Shown here: positions 43,570 through 54,867 of the stretch, piece after piece
Layout of the letters: each line of letters starts with the position of its first letter
How positions within the stretch are numbered: the stretch's first letter is position 1
Assembly: GCF_000699445.3 (NCBI RefSeq)
Contig: NC_067198.1
Span: 40,603,691-40,667,690, forward strand
DNA length: 64,000 nt
Origin: Schistosoma haematobium
Taxonomy: Eukaryota > Platyhelminthes > Trematoda > Strigeidida > Schistosomatidae
Reading direction: 5' to 3'
Notes under the pieces: model-generated
What the model saw: the letters and a program-made list of their open reading frames with translations, nothing else
Databases searched by the model: none
Told to the model about the DNA's origin: nothing
Position numbers and translations under genes: made by a program

Positions 43570-43615
43570 GTAAGTAAGTAATGTCTGTAACTTACTTTTG
43601 TGTAACTATAAATAT

Positions 43616-43931
43616 TGATTAACGCTTGGTTAAAAAGGAGTTGGCTTACCTGCCATCTTCACTGCGTGTCGTTTTGCTTTGTTCCATTCCATTTACTTTA
43701 TATACAAAATAAATGTATTCACAAGTCCGTTCTCGTTATTTGACTTATTTAATTCCGTTATTGGCTAATGCAATTTAAGTCGATGATTATATACGAGGAT
43801 AGGCGACATATATATTTCAACAATAACCACTGTTACGATCTCTTTGGAGTAAGATCTCGGGCCACTAAAGTACAGAGCCCTTTCGACAACATCGTTCGAT
43901 CTAAACGACGACAAAAATAAAGGGCCCCACA
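43616..43931 (-). repeat. Repeat G copy (LTR-like)
   Basis: Matches 61556-61915 on the opposite strand (gcctatcctcgtatat, gatgttgtcg, taagccaactc equivalents). Read on the minus strand it begins TGTGGGGCCC and ends GTTAATCA. No target duplication, so an LTR origin is only suggested. Confidence 0.6.
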
Positions 43932-43960
43932 AAAAAGGTATACACAAATGTTTCCATTGA

Positions 43961-44475
43961 ACTATTTAGTTGGATACATTAAAACAATGGATTATATTAT
44001 GAATTATTTGCAAAATGTATGATTATTAAATTGAATATTATGATGAAAATATTGTAAGACGCTATATTATGTCACTATGTCTATCATGTTTATTTGAAAG
44101 TTTAATGTCCAGTTAAGAATGTTTTGTATGAAGTGACGTATAGCGATTACAGTAAGAAGGGCTAGTTATTGTAGTTTATAATATGTTTGTAACGTAACCA
44201 ACTTGACGGAGAATGTTGCCAGATTCTGTTGTTTCTTTGTTTTAGGGGAATAAATCTTTTAAAAATGGTAGCCATATATTTGTTTGAACATAGAAGTCAG
44301 TTTATATTAATTCAAACTCGATAGTCTCAAATCCTTTGATGTTTACTCCAGAGACCAATGTAAAATTAAGAATTATATATATCATGTTGCGATGATCGAT
44401 ATTAGATGAAAGGTGAAGAGGTCATATGTACTACTAATGAATGTTTTTCATATAGCTTTATGTTCTCTTCATTTT
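43961..44475. other. Unassigned intergenic sequence
   Basis: AT-rich; nothing recognised. Confidence 0.5.
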
Positions 44476-44477
44476 AT

Positions 44478-44985
44478 TTTATTTATTTAAACACGTAAAC
44501 ATTGGTACAAGGAGGCACAAATAGATATGCGCCACATAAATCATACGATTTGTATGAGGGTTAGAATACTGGTTGGTGGTTTTCTTAGGGCGCCACATCC
44601 GGAGCCTTTGGCCTAAGGATCTAATCTATAAGGTAGTAGATCAACGTCAAGAGATGCAGTTCCATGGTAGCCAGTGACCGACAATAGGTTCATACACCAT
44701 TTGTTTCCTTAGGATCCTGGAGCTCATGTACACCGTTGGTTTGTAATCAGGGTTTTCCAACTCCCCTAGATGGATCCTGTATTTCCACCAACCCAGTTAA
44801 AGCACTGAACGTTCGCTTTTTGTCCTCTCAATTCCATAAACAACATCCCCGCCATGTGAGGGCAGTGAGTAAGACTTCCTTGTGAGAGGTTGTATGCACG
44901 TGGCCACTTGAGAGCATTTCGAGAGAGTGAGAGCTCACTCTCCCCACTCTCGGCCGTACCAGGGCATTTGGGGGCCTGTATTGTA
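44478..44985 (-). repeat. Repeat F copy
   Basis: Reverse complement of the 4.8 and 23.8 kb copies, from ttaaacacgtaaacattgg to cggccgtaccagggcatttg. Confidence 0.82.
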
Positions 44986-45078
44986 TTCTTTAGCACTGAA
45001 GGATAAGTTTCTCTTAGTAGCTCAACAAAATCATTTAGAATGATACATTTACACTGATGAATTTGTTAACGTTATTTA

Positions 45079-45441
45079 TGTTAGGTATGCTGAGGAATAT
45101 ACCAATCATTATCATGTTAAGTCTAATGATGTCCTTGGACTCTAAATGGGCATTGCTTATTGGCCATTATTTATTTCACTCGTTAGATATTGTGTAAATG
45201 TTGTTTTCTATTTTATGGTACGATGTGGTTTGTTTGTTTGGTATATAAATAGAATATGTCTGAAATATAACGATTCATAACTCAGAGGCCGTGACTTGCG
45301 TTCTAGACTCAACTGGCTGGGCTAGACAGGGAAGCGGGACCAATCAGAGCACTAGGTCGTTCACTACGTGTTTTCCGTGTCACTGTGATCGATCGATAAA
45401 TATACGCTGCTTATCATAACCTGCAGTCACCCGTTACAACA
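45079..45441 (+). mobile_element. Solo LTR (363 bp) with 5-bp target duplication
   Basis: Starts TGTTAGGTATG and ends GTTACAACA. The flank attta is duplicated exactly at 45074-45078 and 45442-45446. Nearly the same as the 37.3 kb LTR, with a TATA-like tggtatataaat box near 45239. Confidence 0.9.
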
Positions 45442-45446
45442 ATTTA

Positions 45447-45934
45447 ATATATCAATTACTATACAACTATATTACGTTTTTGGATGTTATTTACCAATAA
45501 TCAAGATTATGCTGTTCTACCATGAGTTCACGAAGTCATATCAATATGGAGGCTTAAATCTAGTTTTTCTAATCAAACTAATCAATGATTTGCACAACGA
45601 AAATAAACATTTTAAAGAATGTCTTTCAAATTTTAACAATCATTATAACATAGTTGGTTGAATACAGTATTTTGTTTTCCTATACTCCTTGATATCATTG
45701 ATATATTAAGAAATCCAATAACCTTGTTCAGTGTTTTAGATTTAGAATTCCAATCGTTCATGAGAACGAACCCAAAAGGTTTTTAGTTTAAGGTATATTT
45801 CAAGATTTTACTATCAAAACTCATATCTTCACTTTCTAAAATGTAACGATTTGTTGAAATTTCGAATTAAGTAAATTTATTACCTTCTAGGTAGTTAAAT
45901 AAAACGTTATTCAATACGATGAATTCGTTGTTGT
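45447..45934. other. Unassigned intergenic sequence
   Basis: AT-rich; nothing recognised. Confidence 0.5.
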
Positions 45935-45947
45935 TAGTAGATGATAA

Positions 45948-46838
45948 CCACTACACCACCCTTTCTCTTTCTACTGGTGACCGACTGGATCATGAAGACG
46001 TCAACATCTGAAGGGAAGCACTGAATACAGTGAACGCATAGGATGCAGCTGGACGATCTAGACTTCGCGGATGATCTGGCTCTTCTGTCGCACACGCAAC
46101 AACAAATGCAGGAGAAGACGACCAGTGTAGCAGCAGTCTCAGCAGTAGTAGGTCTCGATATACACAAAGGGAAAAGCAAGGTTCTCCGATACAACACAGA
46201 ATGCACCAATCCAATCACAATTGACGAAGATTTGAAAGATGTAAAAACCCTTACATATTTGGGCAGCATCATTGATGAACATGGTGGATCTGATGCAGAT
46301 ATGAAGGGGCGGATCGGCAAATCAGGAGCAGCATATTTCCAATTGAAGAACATCTGGAACTCAAAACAACTCTCACCCAACATCAAGGTCAGGATTTTCA
46401 ATACAAATGTCAAGACAGTTCTACTGTATGGGGCGGAAATTCGGAAAACTACGAAAGCCATCATCCAGAAAATACAGGTGTTTATTAACAGTTGTCTATG
46501 CAAAATACTTCGGATCCGTTAGCCGGACACTATTAGCAAAAACCTACTGTGGGAGAAAAGTCAGGAAGAAGCGCTGGAAGTGGATAGGACACACATTGAG
46601 GAAAGCATTCAACTGCATCACAAGACAAGCCCTCACATGGAATCGTCAAGGCCAAAGGCGGAGAATAGGAAGACGAAAGAACACATTACGCCGAGAAATG
46701 GAGATAGACATGAGAAAAATGAACAAGAGTTGGATGGAACTAGAGAAGAAGGCTCAGGACAGAGTGGGTTGGAGAATGCCGGTCGGCAGCCTATGCTCCA
46801 TTGGGAGTAACAGGCGTAGGTAACTGTAAGTAAGTAAG
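45948..46838 (+). mobile_element. RTE 3' fragment, subfamily A, with 13-bp target duplication
   Basis: 5'-truncated in the RT palm, just before the [11 protein letters not shown] block (FADD intact), then running to the TAAG tail. The duplication tagtagatgataa is exact at 45935-45947 and 46839-46851. The frame is broken near 46520 (tag in place of the tryptophan codon) and again by a deletion after 46550. Confidence 0.92.
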
Positions 46839-46877
46839 TAGTAGATGATAAGACTTTAAAGAAATGAAGTGAATTCA

Positions 46878-47160
46878 TGCTGTAGTGAACGAGAATACAA
46901 GTGCGGATAATCGAATGTATATTAATTCAACATTATAGAATATCTTAGTAAAATCTGAGAATCATACAGTAAATACTCCATTTGCAAACGTCAATCAATC
47001 ATGTCAAAGGTCATTGTTCTTTGGTTTCCACACTAATCATTCTCCATTCTCATTCTCTTTTCTTTGATCTTCTTAACCATGTGCTACCATGCATCTCACT
47101 TTTTTTATTGATGATATATACTACTCATATCTATCGACAGGAGTTGCACACACCACAATG
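46878..47160 (-). repeat. Repeat E copy
   Basis: Reverse complement of the repeat E pattern, with tatctatcgacaggagttgc near its right end. Confidence 0.78.
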
Positions 47161-47469
47161 CTATCCTGCTCAATTCTTTATTTCTTTTTCTTTTCAAGAT
47201 AATAAAGGGAATTAAGTGTATAAGAATTCCTTATTAGTTTAATTATTTCACGAATGATAATCAAATGCTTCCTATCAATTGGAAGGAAATATCTATCATA
47301 AAAAGTTATACTTCATTAACATTACTTATACACTTACTAGGAATCGATCGTTTAAACAATTCATTATAAATTACAATTAGAACAAACAGAACTTTGTTAT
47401 AATCCATTGAGAATAAGATTAATTTTCCTTACTTAAATACATTATAGATTGGAGTTTTAAATGATTGCT

Positions 47470-47548
47470 CAGGCTAGAGTTCGATAGAGAATGCTAATGA
47501 GAAGAGTATGCTGCTTCACAAGGGGTAATAGATGTAAGTATAAATCCA
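47470..47548 (+). mobile_element. RTE 3' end, very short
   Basis: Only the last about 80 bp (gctcaggctagagttcgata to aataGATGtaagta) of an RTE copy. Confidence 0.65.
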
Positions 47549-47744
47549 ATTCAAATATTTTATCCAATCACATTGATTTACTGATAGGTGTAATGAGAAT
47601 ATTGAAAAATCTTAAAAACAAAATGATTCTTTTCTTCAGTTTTACAGACTACAAGTTATTTTTATTTCGTACTGTGATATATTATTTGATTAATTAACTT
47701 TTTTTTTCTTATTATTTCTTGATAGATATAATCTCAACACTATA

Positions 47745-47962
47745 AGCAAAGATGGATAGTGGCTAGCAGTGGAATCCAGGACGCGCGTTTCGTCCTGTTT
47801 GGGACTCGTCAACAGGATGTACCTACATGTCAGAGTTGATGTTCACTCCAGGACTCGAACCCAGTACCGTTCGCTTTACACGCCATCACGTTATCCACTT
47901 AGCTACTGAGCCTTGATAGCCACGTGCTTGTGCAATGGGGTGAAGTTTAAATTCACTTGTTA
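47745..47962 (-). mobile_element. Sm-alpha-like SINE, best preserved in length
   Basis: On the minus strand: start tttaaacttcaccccattgc, A box in ggctcagtagctaagtgg, B box gggttcgagtcctgg, then a hammerhead region with GAAACGCGCGTC and GGATTCCACTGC as in published Sm-alpha repeats. Here the core reads TTGACGA (C3 to T), which should prevent cleavage. Confidence 0.88.
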
Positions 47963-48114
47963 TTTGTAGGTATCATTAACAAGGTTTGACTTGATAATTT
48001 CGAATAAACTGAACATTGGGTAGATTGTTATGAATAAATTAATATATTTGTAATAACCCATTGAGTAGAAAAATTAAAACTCAGTGTAAGCCACTTCTTC
48101 AGAGAATATCTTAC

Positions 48115-48314
48115 CATTGATGCTTAGGATTGAAATTGATCAGTCTCTTATTGGCATATGTGCATACTGTGTGTATTGCCTCAATATTGTCTTAGTTACT
48201 CAAGCATTAGAGGCAAAGATGGATGCTTATGAATTAAGTCAATGTTGAAACAATCCTCATGGGATGCACATATGCCAATAAGAGACTGATCAATTGTAGT
48301 CCTAAACACCAATG
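48115..48314. repeat. Palindromic hairpin repeat
   Basis: 48134-48165 and 48264-48295 are exact reverse complements (32 bp). The similarity extends imperfectly to arms of about 70-80 bp. Single arms of the same sequence adjoin the Sm-alpha copies at 16.7 and 58.0 kb. Confidence 0.88.
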
Positions 48315-48995
48315 AGTAGATTCAAGTGAACAATAACAAGTGAATTTAATCTCAACACTGTTATAAATTTGATAAGTATAGTCAGATAATCTTCAAAAAG
48401 GTTAAATATATAAATATACTTTGGATATGAAGTTTTATCAACCATCTTATTTTGTTAATTTCAGTCAAATAAATTTAATCTTATGGCTTGTTGGATGGAT
48501 TGAATTAAGTCTATTTCTAGTTAACTATAAAGAGATTTCTACCTACACTACTTAAATGATGTAGTACACATGCATTCTTAATCGCATGAACTATTACTCT
48601 TCATCCGTTTTAGGTAAATACAATTGTATCATTGAGCTTTTAGATAAAATAATGAACCAGCAAATGACAAACTAGGTGTTGATGCAAAGTTTTATTATAA
48701 GAGGAGTCATTTGGTGCTTACTCTTTACAAGAACGGTTCTAGATTAATGCATTACACTATTGCAAAAGAAACTGAATGATTTTTGTTCTTATATTACTGT
48801 CTTTAATAAATTACGATTATTATCAACTATATTATAGATTCTAATTTGAAAAAAAAGTCATATATCTTTGATATTAAAAAGCTTTGACAGGTAAGTCGAT
48901 AAAATGAGATCGGTTTTTTTGAATTTTCTTCCCTTTCAATATCTAATTGCTAGCTGCTTTTTAACATAAAGCCAGTTAAACTTCCAGCATGAAAC
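48315..48995. other. Unassigned intergenic sequence
   Basis: AT-rich; nothing recognised. Confidence 0.5.
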
Positions 48996-48999
48996 ATTT

Positions 49000-49430
49000 G
49001 GTTGTCTTTAGTGGGTAACTGACTTGTATCCAACATAAATGAGCTCCACTAGTTACGACTCTTTACTACAAATCCGTAAATTTCCTCTTGAATTCAATCA
49101 CTAGTCAGCACATGATAATTTTCAGTAAAGGTTTGTGGAGATTGTTGAAGATGGCCGTACAATGTTGTGGATTGATTAAAGTAAGATATTAACATTGTTG
49201 AATACTGATTCATTCGTCTAGAGTTTTTAACATTCGTATACGAAATCGAAGGTCTTGTATTCGATTCACATGTTCAGGACGTTGAATAAACACAATTAAA
49301 GAGTTCTACATTATGACAAAACGGCCATCTAATGCTTCTAAGTTTTTCATAGTGATCTAGTCTGGATTAATTCATGATTTCAATGAATCTCAACAATCTC
49401 TCCATTCACATACTGACTAGTGTCAATAAA
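49000..49430 (+). mobile_element. SINE-B copy, degenerate
   Basis: A spacer-like region in reverse near 49050-49110, then a plus-strand head and tail (aacattgttgaatactgatt, ggccatctaatgcttctaag). The ribozyme core is lost. Confidence 0.55.
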
Positions 49431-49824
49431 AAAATGATCATAATTATTATTTATATAAAACGATTATCAGGGAAAAATTTTGGTTCTTTTTTCAATGGCC
49501 ATAATGAATTTACATAGTTCAATTTGTTTCTGTTGAATCACAGTATATTCATTACTATGCTATAATTGCTAATTAATATTCTATAGGTGATTTAATGAAG
49601 CATAAAAGCTCATTTATCTCTAATCAGATATTATAAATGAGTTTATTCATATGCATTTACAAAAGGATTATCATATCTATGACAATGTAATCTCTTCAAA
49701 AATTATACAAGCAACTAATAGAAGATTTATCCAGCTAGACAGTAATAGAAATATTGAATAGAATTAGATGATAACAGAGTGATTTCATAAAAGCAATAAT
49801 AATAATAATCATTTATTGTCAGAA

Positions 49825-50180
49825 AAGGGATTTTGTGAATATTATAGTAATTATAATAGTTGAATTCATGAGTCAATTAAAGCTAGGTCACCATGGAAAG
49901 CCTGGAAGAACTAGACGACTGCTTCGTCCTATAGTGGGGCTTCTCAGCAGTACGCATCCTTGATCTCACCTCACGAGATTTGAGGTTAGACATTAACACT
50001 GTTTTATGCCGGCTTAGTGGTCTAAAGGTTTAGCGTTCTCATGCGAGGACGGTAGGTCCTGGATTTGAATCCTGCGTGGATGCTCATTGCTGAGGAGTCT
50101 CACACTGAGACAAAACGGCCCTCCAGTGCTTTCAGGTTTTCCATGGTGGTCTAACTTCAATTGACTTATGAATTCAAATA
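49825..50180. mobile_element. SINE-B inverted pair
   Basis: Minus-strand tail and hammerhead (49825-49980, core CTGAGAA), then plus-strand head, hammerhead and tail (49981-50180; GAAA replaced by AAAA, GTC by CTC). Both ribozymes are expected dead. Confidence 0.8.
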
Positions 50181-50555
50181 ATAATTTATCTAGTTGAATT
50201 TTCACTAAAAATTGGGAAGCACTGATATTAAAGTGCATACAACGATGACTCAACCAAAGATCGAACACAGTACTTCTGAAGCTTTAAGTTGGTACTCACT
50301 GAATTCCATTTATAAAATCAATCAGTTCACAGTACTACATAATTATCATCCATTTCTTGTTGTGATATTCGTTTGAACTTCGATTTTGAACTCTAAGGAA
50401 TTTGTTACTAGTAAAGAAATGATATTTTTTTATTATAAGGTGTTGTATAGATTATTAGATTTATAATTTACCAACTTAGTAACTTAAGCACATCTCTGTT
50501 AATAGAGATTACATATTTTTTCCTCTTAATTTATATTAGTATGTGATTTAAGGAT
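50181..50555. other. Unassigned intergenic sequence
   Basis: AT-rich; nothing recognised. Confidence 0.5.
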
Positions 50556-50559
50556 GGAT

Positions 50560-51058
50560 ATAGTAAGTAGTCAGGAGGTATCTGAAAAAGAAATTAGATT
50601 AGAGGTGGTCTTAGTGACCTGAGAGCGTGACCGCAGTGCCCAAAGGACAACTGCTTGAGGTCGGTCACACACGACCTTCTTGTGAGTAATTTTTGTGTTA
50701 GCTCCGTACTTGTTGAGACCTTACTGCTGGAGACAGATATCCGTGGGATAAGGAGAGGTGTGCATTTTTGGGATTGACCTTTTCTAATCCCACCCCTCTT
50801 TGTGGGAAGGCAGCATCACTGTCATGTTTGTTGTCTGAAGGAAACACTTTAGTGCTGTCACACCTCTGTAAAGTCAGCAGTGTGACTTCGCCTTCGGACC
50901 TTGGGTTTGTTGCTTCTAGTCTAACCGCTCTTCAACCGACCTGTCTGACATGGTAGGACCTTGAGGAACGGTCGTTCCAGCCAGTATAGCTCGGTTGCTT
51001 CATCACGATGGACAAGCCCGGCCACCACGTCAAGGTAACAACAACGGTCGGGATATAT
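50560..51058. other. Repeat H: GC-richer segment of unknown origin
   Basis: About 500 bp with clearly higher GC than the flanks and no partner elsewhere in the window. The end (cacgatggacaagcccggcc, accacgtcaaggtaacaac) looks like the untranslated region of a non-LTR element, but this is an impression only. The frame at 50768-50956 (62 codons) has no recognisable domain. Confidence 0.4.
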
Positions 51059-51509
51059 AGTAAGTAGACACAATGTGGATAGTTTATTTAAGGGTAGAAT
51101 AAAATCTGTTAGAATACATAAATACAATTAAGACTATTTGAGAATATTGAATTGAATATAATTTAAAATTCAGTAGTAAGGTAACATTTCAAGAAAAAAA
51201 ATTTGATAGAAAAGATGGATAAGTTCAAAGAAAGTTTCAGGAATGTTGAAGAAACATAATGAGTAGAACAACTTTGACTTGAAAAGGATCAATGCTGAAG
51301 CAAAATGTCATCATATATGTATATATATGGTAAACTGGTGAATTGAAACCCTAAATATGTATGTAAATAAATTCAGATAACCAGCATGGATGAATTAATT
51401 ACTTATTAGTAGTTATTATATAATTGATAAGGATTGAAATGATCATTAATTCTATATTTGTTATCTATGTTCGATCATATACACTTGTTATTTATTCATT
51501 ACATATTTA
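51059..51509. other. Unassigned intergenic sequence
   Basis: AT-rich; nothing recognised. Confidence 0.5.
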
Positions 51510-51510
51510 A

Positions 51511-52016
51511 ATGTGGAACTCAAAATAACTGTCTGTCAATCAATATTAAAGTCACAGTCTTCAATACGAACGTCAAGACAGTTCGATTGTACGGAGCTGA
51601 TAGCTGGAAAACTATCGAAATCATCATTAAGAAGGTACAAGTATTTATAAACAATTGTCCACACGAGATACTCAATGTATGTTGATCGGATACCATAATC
51701 AACAGCTTAGTGTAAGAGAGGACAAACCAACTTCCAGCTGAGTAGGAAATTAGGAAAAGACGTTAAAAGTGGATAGGACATACATCAAGAAAACCATCAA
51801 ACTGTATCACGAGTCAAACCCTAACTTGGAATGCTGAAGGAATGCGGAAAAGAGGAAGACTAGATAGCACATCAAGTCGGGAATTGAAAGCAGATATGGA
51901 AAGGATGAATAGGAAGTGGAAACAAGTGGAAAGAATTTACTCCGAATAGAGTTGGATGGAGAATGGTATTGGTCGGCCTACGCTTCTTCACCTGGGGTAA
52001 CAAGCGTAAGTAAGTA
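51511..52016 (+). mobile_element. RTE 3' fragment, subfamily B, 5'-truncated
   Basis: RT C-terminal region from tggaactcaaaataactg to taacaagcgtaagtaagta; broken frame. Confidence 0.87.
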
Positions 52017-52560
52017 AATTCTACATCTTAGAACTGAATAAAATTATAACACTCCGAATTTCGTATTTCCATGTCTTAATTCTAATAAATAATGTTAATT
52101 TGAAGATAAAAACATCGGTATTCATCACTGATTAGTTATAAAAATAAAATAATCATCAATTCAAATTTATTGTTTCAGGATTGTTCATCCCTGACTTATT
52201 TCAGTACTTTCTATACACTGCTTGTTGTATTGAATTTAGTGTACTTATTTAGGTTAGAAATATATATATACATGCCCTGAGGTGTATTGATGAAAAGAAA
52301 AACCTATCTCAGTTCCTAATCAGAATGCGAAATCACTATGCATGTTCGTTTTGATTTATGTTTTAATTATGATATAAGATGGTTATGATTAGTAAAGGAT
52401 ATATGTAGATAAATAATGAAATAGAAATCTACATATTAATATTTCTAATTCGAATAGTGAGTATAAAATTGAAGATAATAATCAATCGTGGAATACAGTT
52501 TTCATAAATGTGTAATTGAGTAGATAAATCATTAGTCAGATCCGTCATTTGACTTGTAAT
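52017..52560. other. Unassigned intergenic sequence
   Basis: AT-rich; nothing recognised. Confidence 0.5.
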
Positions 52561-52564
52561 GAAT

Positions 52565-52995
52565 GTGTAATTAGAAGGGGTTTTGTGGAGATTGTAGTAA
52601 CCTCAATAGTTGAGATCATGAGTCAATTGAATCTAGACCACCATGGAAAACATGTATGCACTGGAAGGCAATTTCGTTCTATTGTGGGACTCCTCAGCAG
52701 TGCACATACACGATACTGCCTAGCAAGATTCGAACTAATGGCTTATCAGTCTGGCGCGCGAGCGCTTAACCATTAGACCACTGAGTTGGCCGGCATTCAA
52801 CGGTGTTAATGTCTAACTTCAAATAATCCACCAAATTGAGCCACCATTCATCATTGTCCTCAGTGAGTTACTATCTCACAACAAACCCGGTTTAACTCCA
52901 CTGGTTACTGCTTCTCACTGGAACTCCAGGATATACCTCTTGAAGCCAGTCACTAGTGAGCATATGTTGATTAGTATCTGAAGGGGTTTTATGGA
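52565..52995 (-). mobile_element. SINE-B copy, complete unit
   Basis: Read on the minus strand: ctccataaaaccccttcaga, spacer, head (ggccaactcagtggtctaat, agttcgaatcttg), hammerhead (core CTGAGGA, one stem II mismatch, TTC at the cleavage triplet), tail, and a second ctccacaaaaccccttct. The same sequence at both ends marks the repeating unit, about 430 bp. Confidence 0.85.
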
Positions 52996-53345
52996 GTTAA
53001 GTCAATTATTGCTAGACCATCATGGAAAACCTGGAAGCACAACCAACTCGGGTCTGTTGTGAGGTAGTATCTCACTGATGACAATAGTGGATATGTCTCT
53101 CAATTTCGTGAATTTGTTGAAGTTAGACATTAACACTGTCGGATGCCGACCGCCTCAGTGATCTAATGATTAAACGCTCGCGCGCCAGACTGATAGGTTC
53201 TGAGTTTGAATCTCGCGTGTTGGAATCGTTGCTGTGCATTATTGAGGAGTCCCACAATGGAATGAAATGGCTGTCCAGTGCTTTCAGATTTTCCATAGTG
53301 ATCTAGCTTCATTTGACTCACGATCTCAACTACTGAAATATGTAA
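52996..53345 (+). mobile_element. SINE-B copy
   Basis: A tail fragment, spacer (53040-53130), head (gatgccgaccgcctcagtga, gtttgaatctcgc) and decayed hammerhead (C3 to T), then tail. Confidence 0.8.
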
Positions 53346-54135
53346 TTCATATACTTAGAAATTAAATATTATCTGTACTTTTCTAGTTCTTTAATCGTAA
53401 CTCCTGGAAGTTACTTACGTTATTTGTTTTAGTATAACTACAGTATCTACCCTGGAGAGACCAATTTGTAATTCGAAAGAGTTGTAAAACATTAAATACC
53501 CGCTAAATTTTTCAACATTATATTGTGTAACAAATGTATTCTAAACGTATTACTAAAACAATATGAAATTCTTCTATAAACCACGATGTAATGAATTTGA
53601 CTTTTATGGTGGTCATATTTAGATACATCTAAGAAGTCTAATATTAAAAGGATATAACTATCACTAGCCTTCACTAGTTTCAAATGGTTTTCTAGCTCAA
53701 TTAAGTGTATGAAATATTCTGTTTTCAAATTGTTTAGTCTTTATAAACTTTTCATACTAACATACCCACATTTCAGGATGGCTGTCTTTATTGTCTTTAT
53801 GTTCTTAAGAATGGTGCAAGTCGAACTAATTCACTTCATCAATTTACATAAGATATAAATAAAGCTTACCACGTTTACTACTTAATATATTTAGGTAGTA
53901 GTATTGTTTAAGATGCTAAAAATGTCTGTTGAGTGAAAATTTTATAAACGTTTAGGTATATCTAAAACGATTTAGGATGTTTTTTGTGAATGTTTAAACT
54001 ATAAACTGATTAAATAAAGATGATTCAATTGAGAAAGTGAATCCAATGAAAAGTAAAATGTTTGAAGTAAAATAGAAAGAAAGATGATGAACAAAACATA
54101 ACGTTACAACTTCTTTATCAGCGTAAAATTGACTC
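53346..54135. other. Unassigned intergenic sequence
   Basis: AT-rich. A 78-codon minus-strand frame at 53492-53728 has no recognisable domain. Confidence 0.45.
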
Positions 54136-54139
54136 ACTT

Positions 54140-54470
54140 ATTGATTACGGCATGAACTGATTTTAGTTAAACAACTAGTGAAAATCAAAAGGCACTGAAG
54201 AGCTGTTCCATCATACTACGGAACTCTTTAGCAGTGCGTATTCAGTAACCTATTGTGGATTGATTCCCGGACTGTCAGGTTTTACGAAGAGCATCCAACT
54301 TTTAAATTAAAGAGCTCTCATCTCAAGACCTGATGGCCAAGGAATCAATTCATATTAGGGTACTAAATTCGCACTGTTAAGGTGTCTCTTAGTTGAACGG
54401 AACAACTGTTTAGTTCTCCTCGGTTTTCAATGGTTATCTAAGATCTATTCTTGATATATTCTGCAAGCAT
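54140..54470. mobile_element. SINE-B remnants, inverted pair, strongly degenerate
   Basis: Minus-strand tail/hammerhead relic near 54170-54245 and plus-strand relic near 54370-54450. Only short stretches (actctttagcagtgcgta) are recognisable. Confidence 0.5.
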
Positions 54471-54865
54471 CAAAGCTGTATAATCACAAATATACACTTG
54501 TTTTTCACAATAACAATGGTTACAACATAGTGTTGATAAGATTCTGCTAAACATGGTAACAGTGAGGTATAAAAACATTATGTTTACTAAGTAATAAAAT
54601 CATAATTTTGTTGCAGAGAGGTTAAATATTTATCATGAAGAGGGATAAGGAAATTATATTGTAGAAGAAAGGCTTAGAATGATAAGATATTTTGTTTAAA
54701 TTGAGATGTACTACAATAAGGGGGAGAACATAGGAACAGAAACAAATCATTTGAGAGTAAAAGGTCCTTAGGGAAAATCAAAAAAGAGCACATGGATGTT
54801 AAAGAAGGAAAGTATGAGAAAGGAATAAAAAAATTATGAAAGATTAAGACCAAGGTAGAAGAGTA
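54471..54865. other. Unassigned intergenic sequence
   Basis: AT-rich; nothing recognised. Confidence 0.5.
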
Positions 54866-54867
54866 GG

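Larger units (their letters stand above)
40365..43580 (+). mobile_element. Full-length RTE-clade (SR2-like) non-LTR retrotransposon
   Basis: 3216 bp bounded by a perfect 14-bp target duplication atgtctgtaactta at 40351-40364 and 43581-43594. It has a 5' UTR of about 186 bp, an endonuclease-reverse transcriptase coding region broken by one frameshift, a very short 3' UTR, and a tail of tandem TAAG units in place of poly(A), a hallmark of RTE elements. Base composition is more GC-rich than the flanks. The exact duplication and near-intact frame indicate a young copy. It belongs to subfamily B, the source type for most truncated copies here. Confidence 0.95.

Noticed and set aside
43561..43580. 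Tandem TAAG units as a microsatellite or telomere-like repeat
   Set aside because: They are the 3' tail of RTE elements and are found at the end of nearly every copy.
43616..43931. Repeat G as a proven solo LTR
   Set aside because: The TG...CA-like ends are suggestive, but neither copy has a target duplication.
47760..47830. Active hammerhead in the longest Sm-alpha copy
   Set aside because: The core reads TTGACGA; C3 is essential (it pairs with G8), so cleavage is not expected even though the rest looks perfect.
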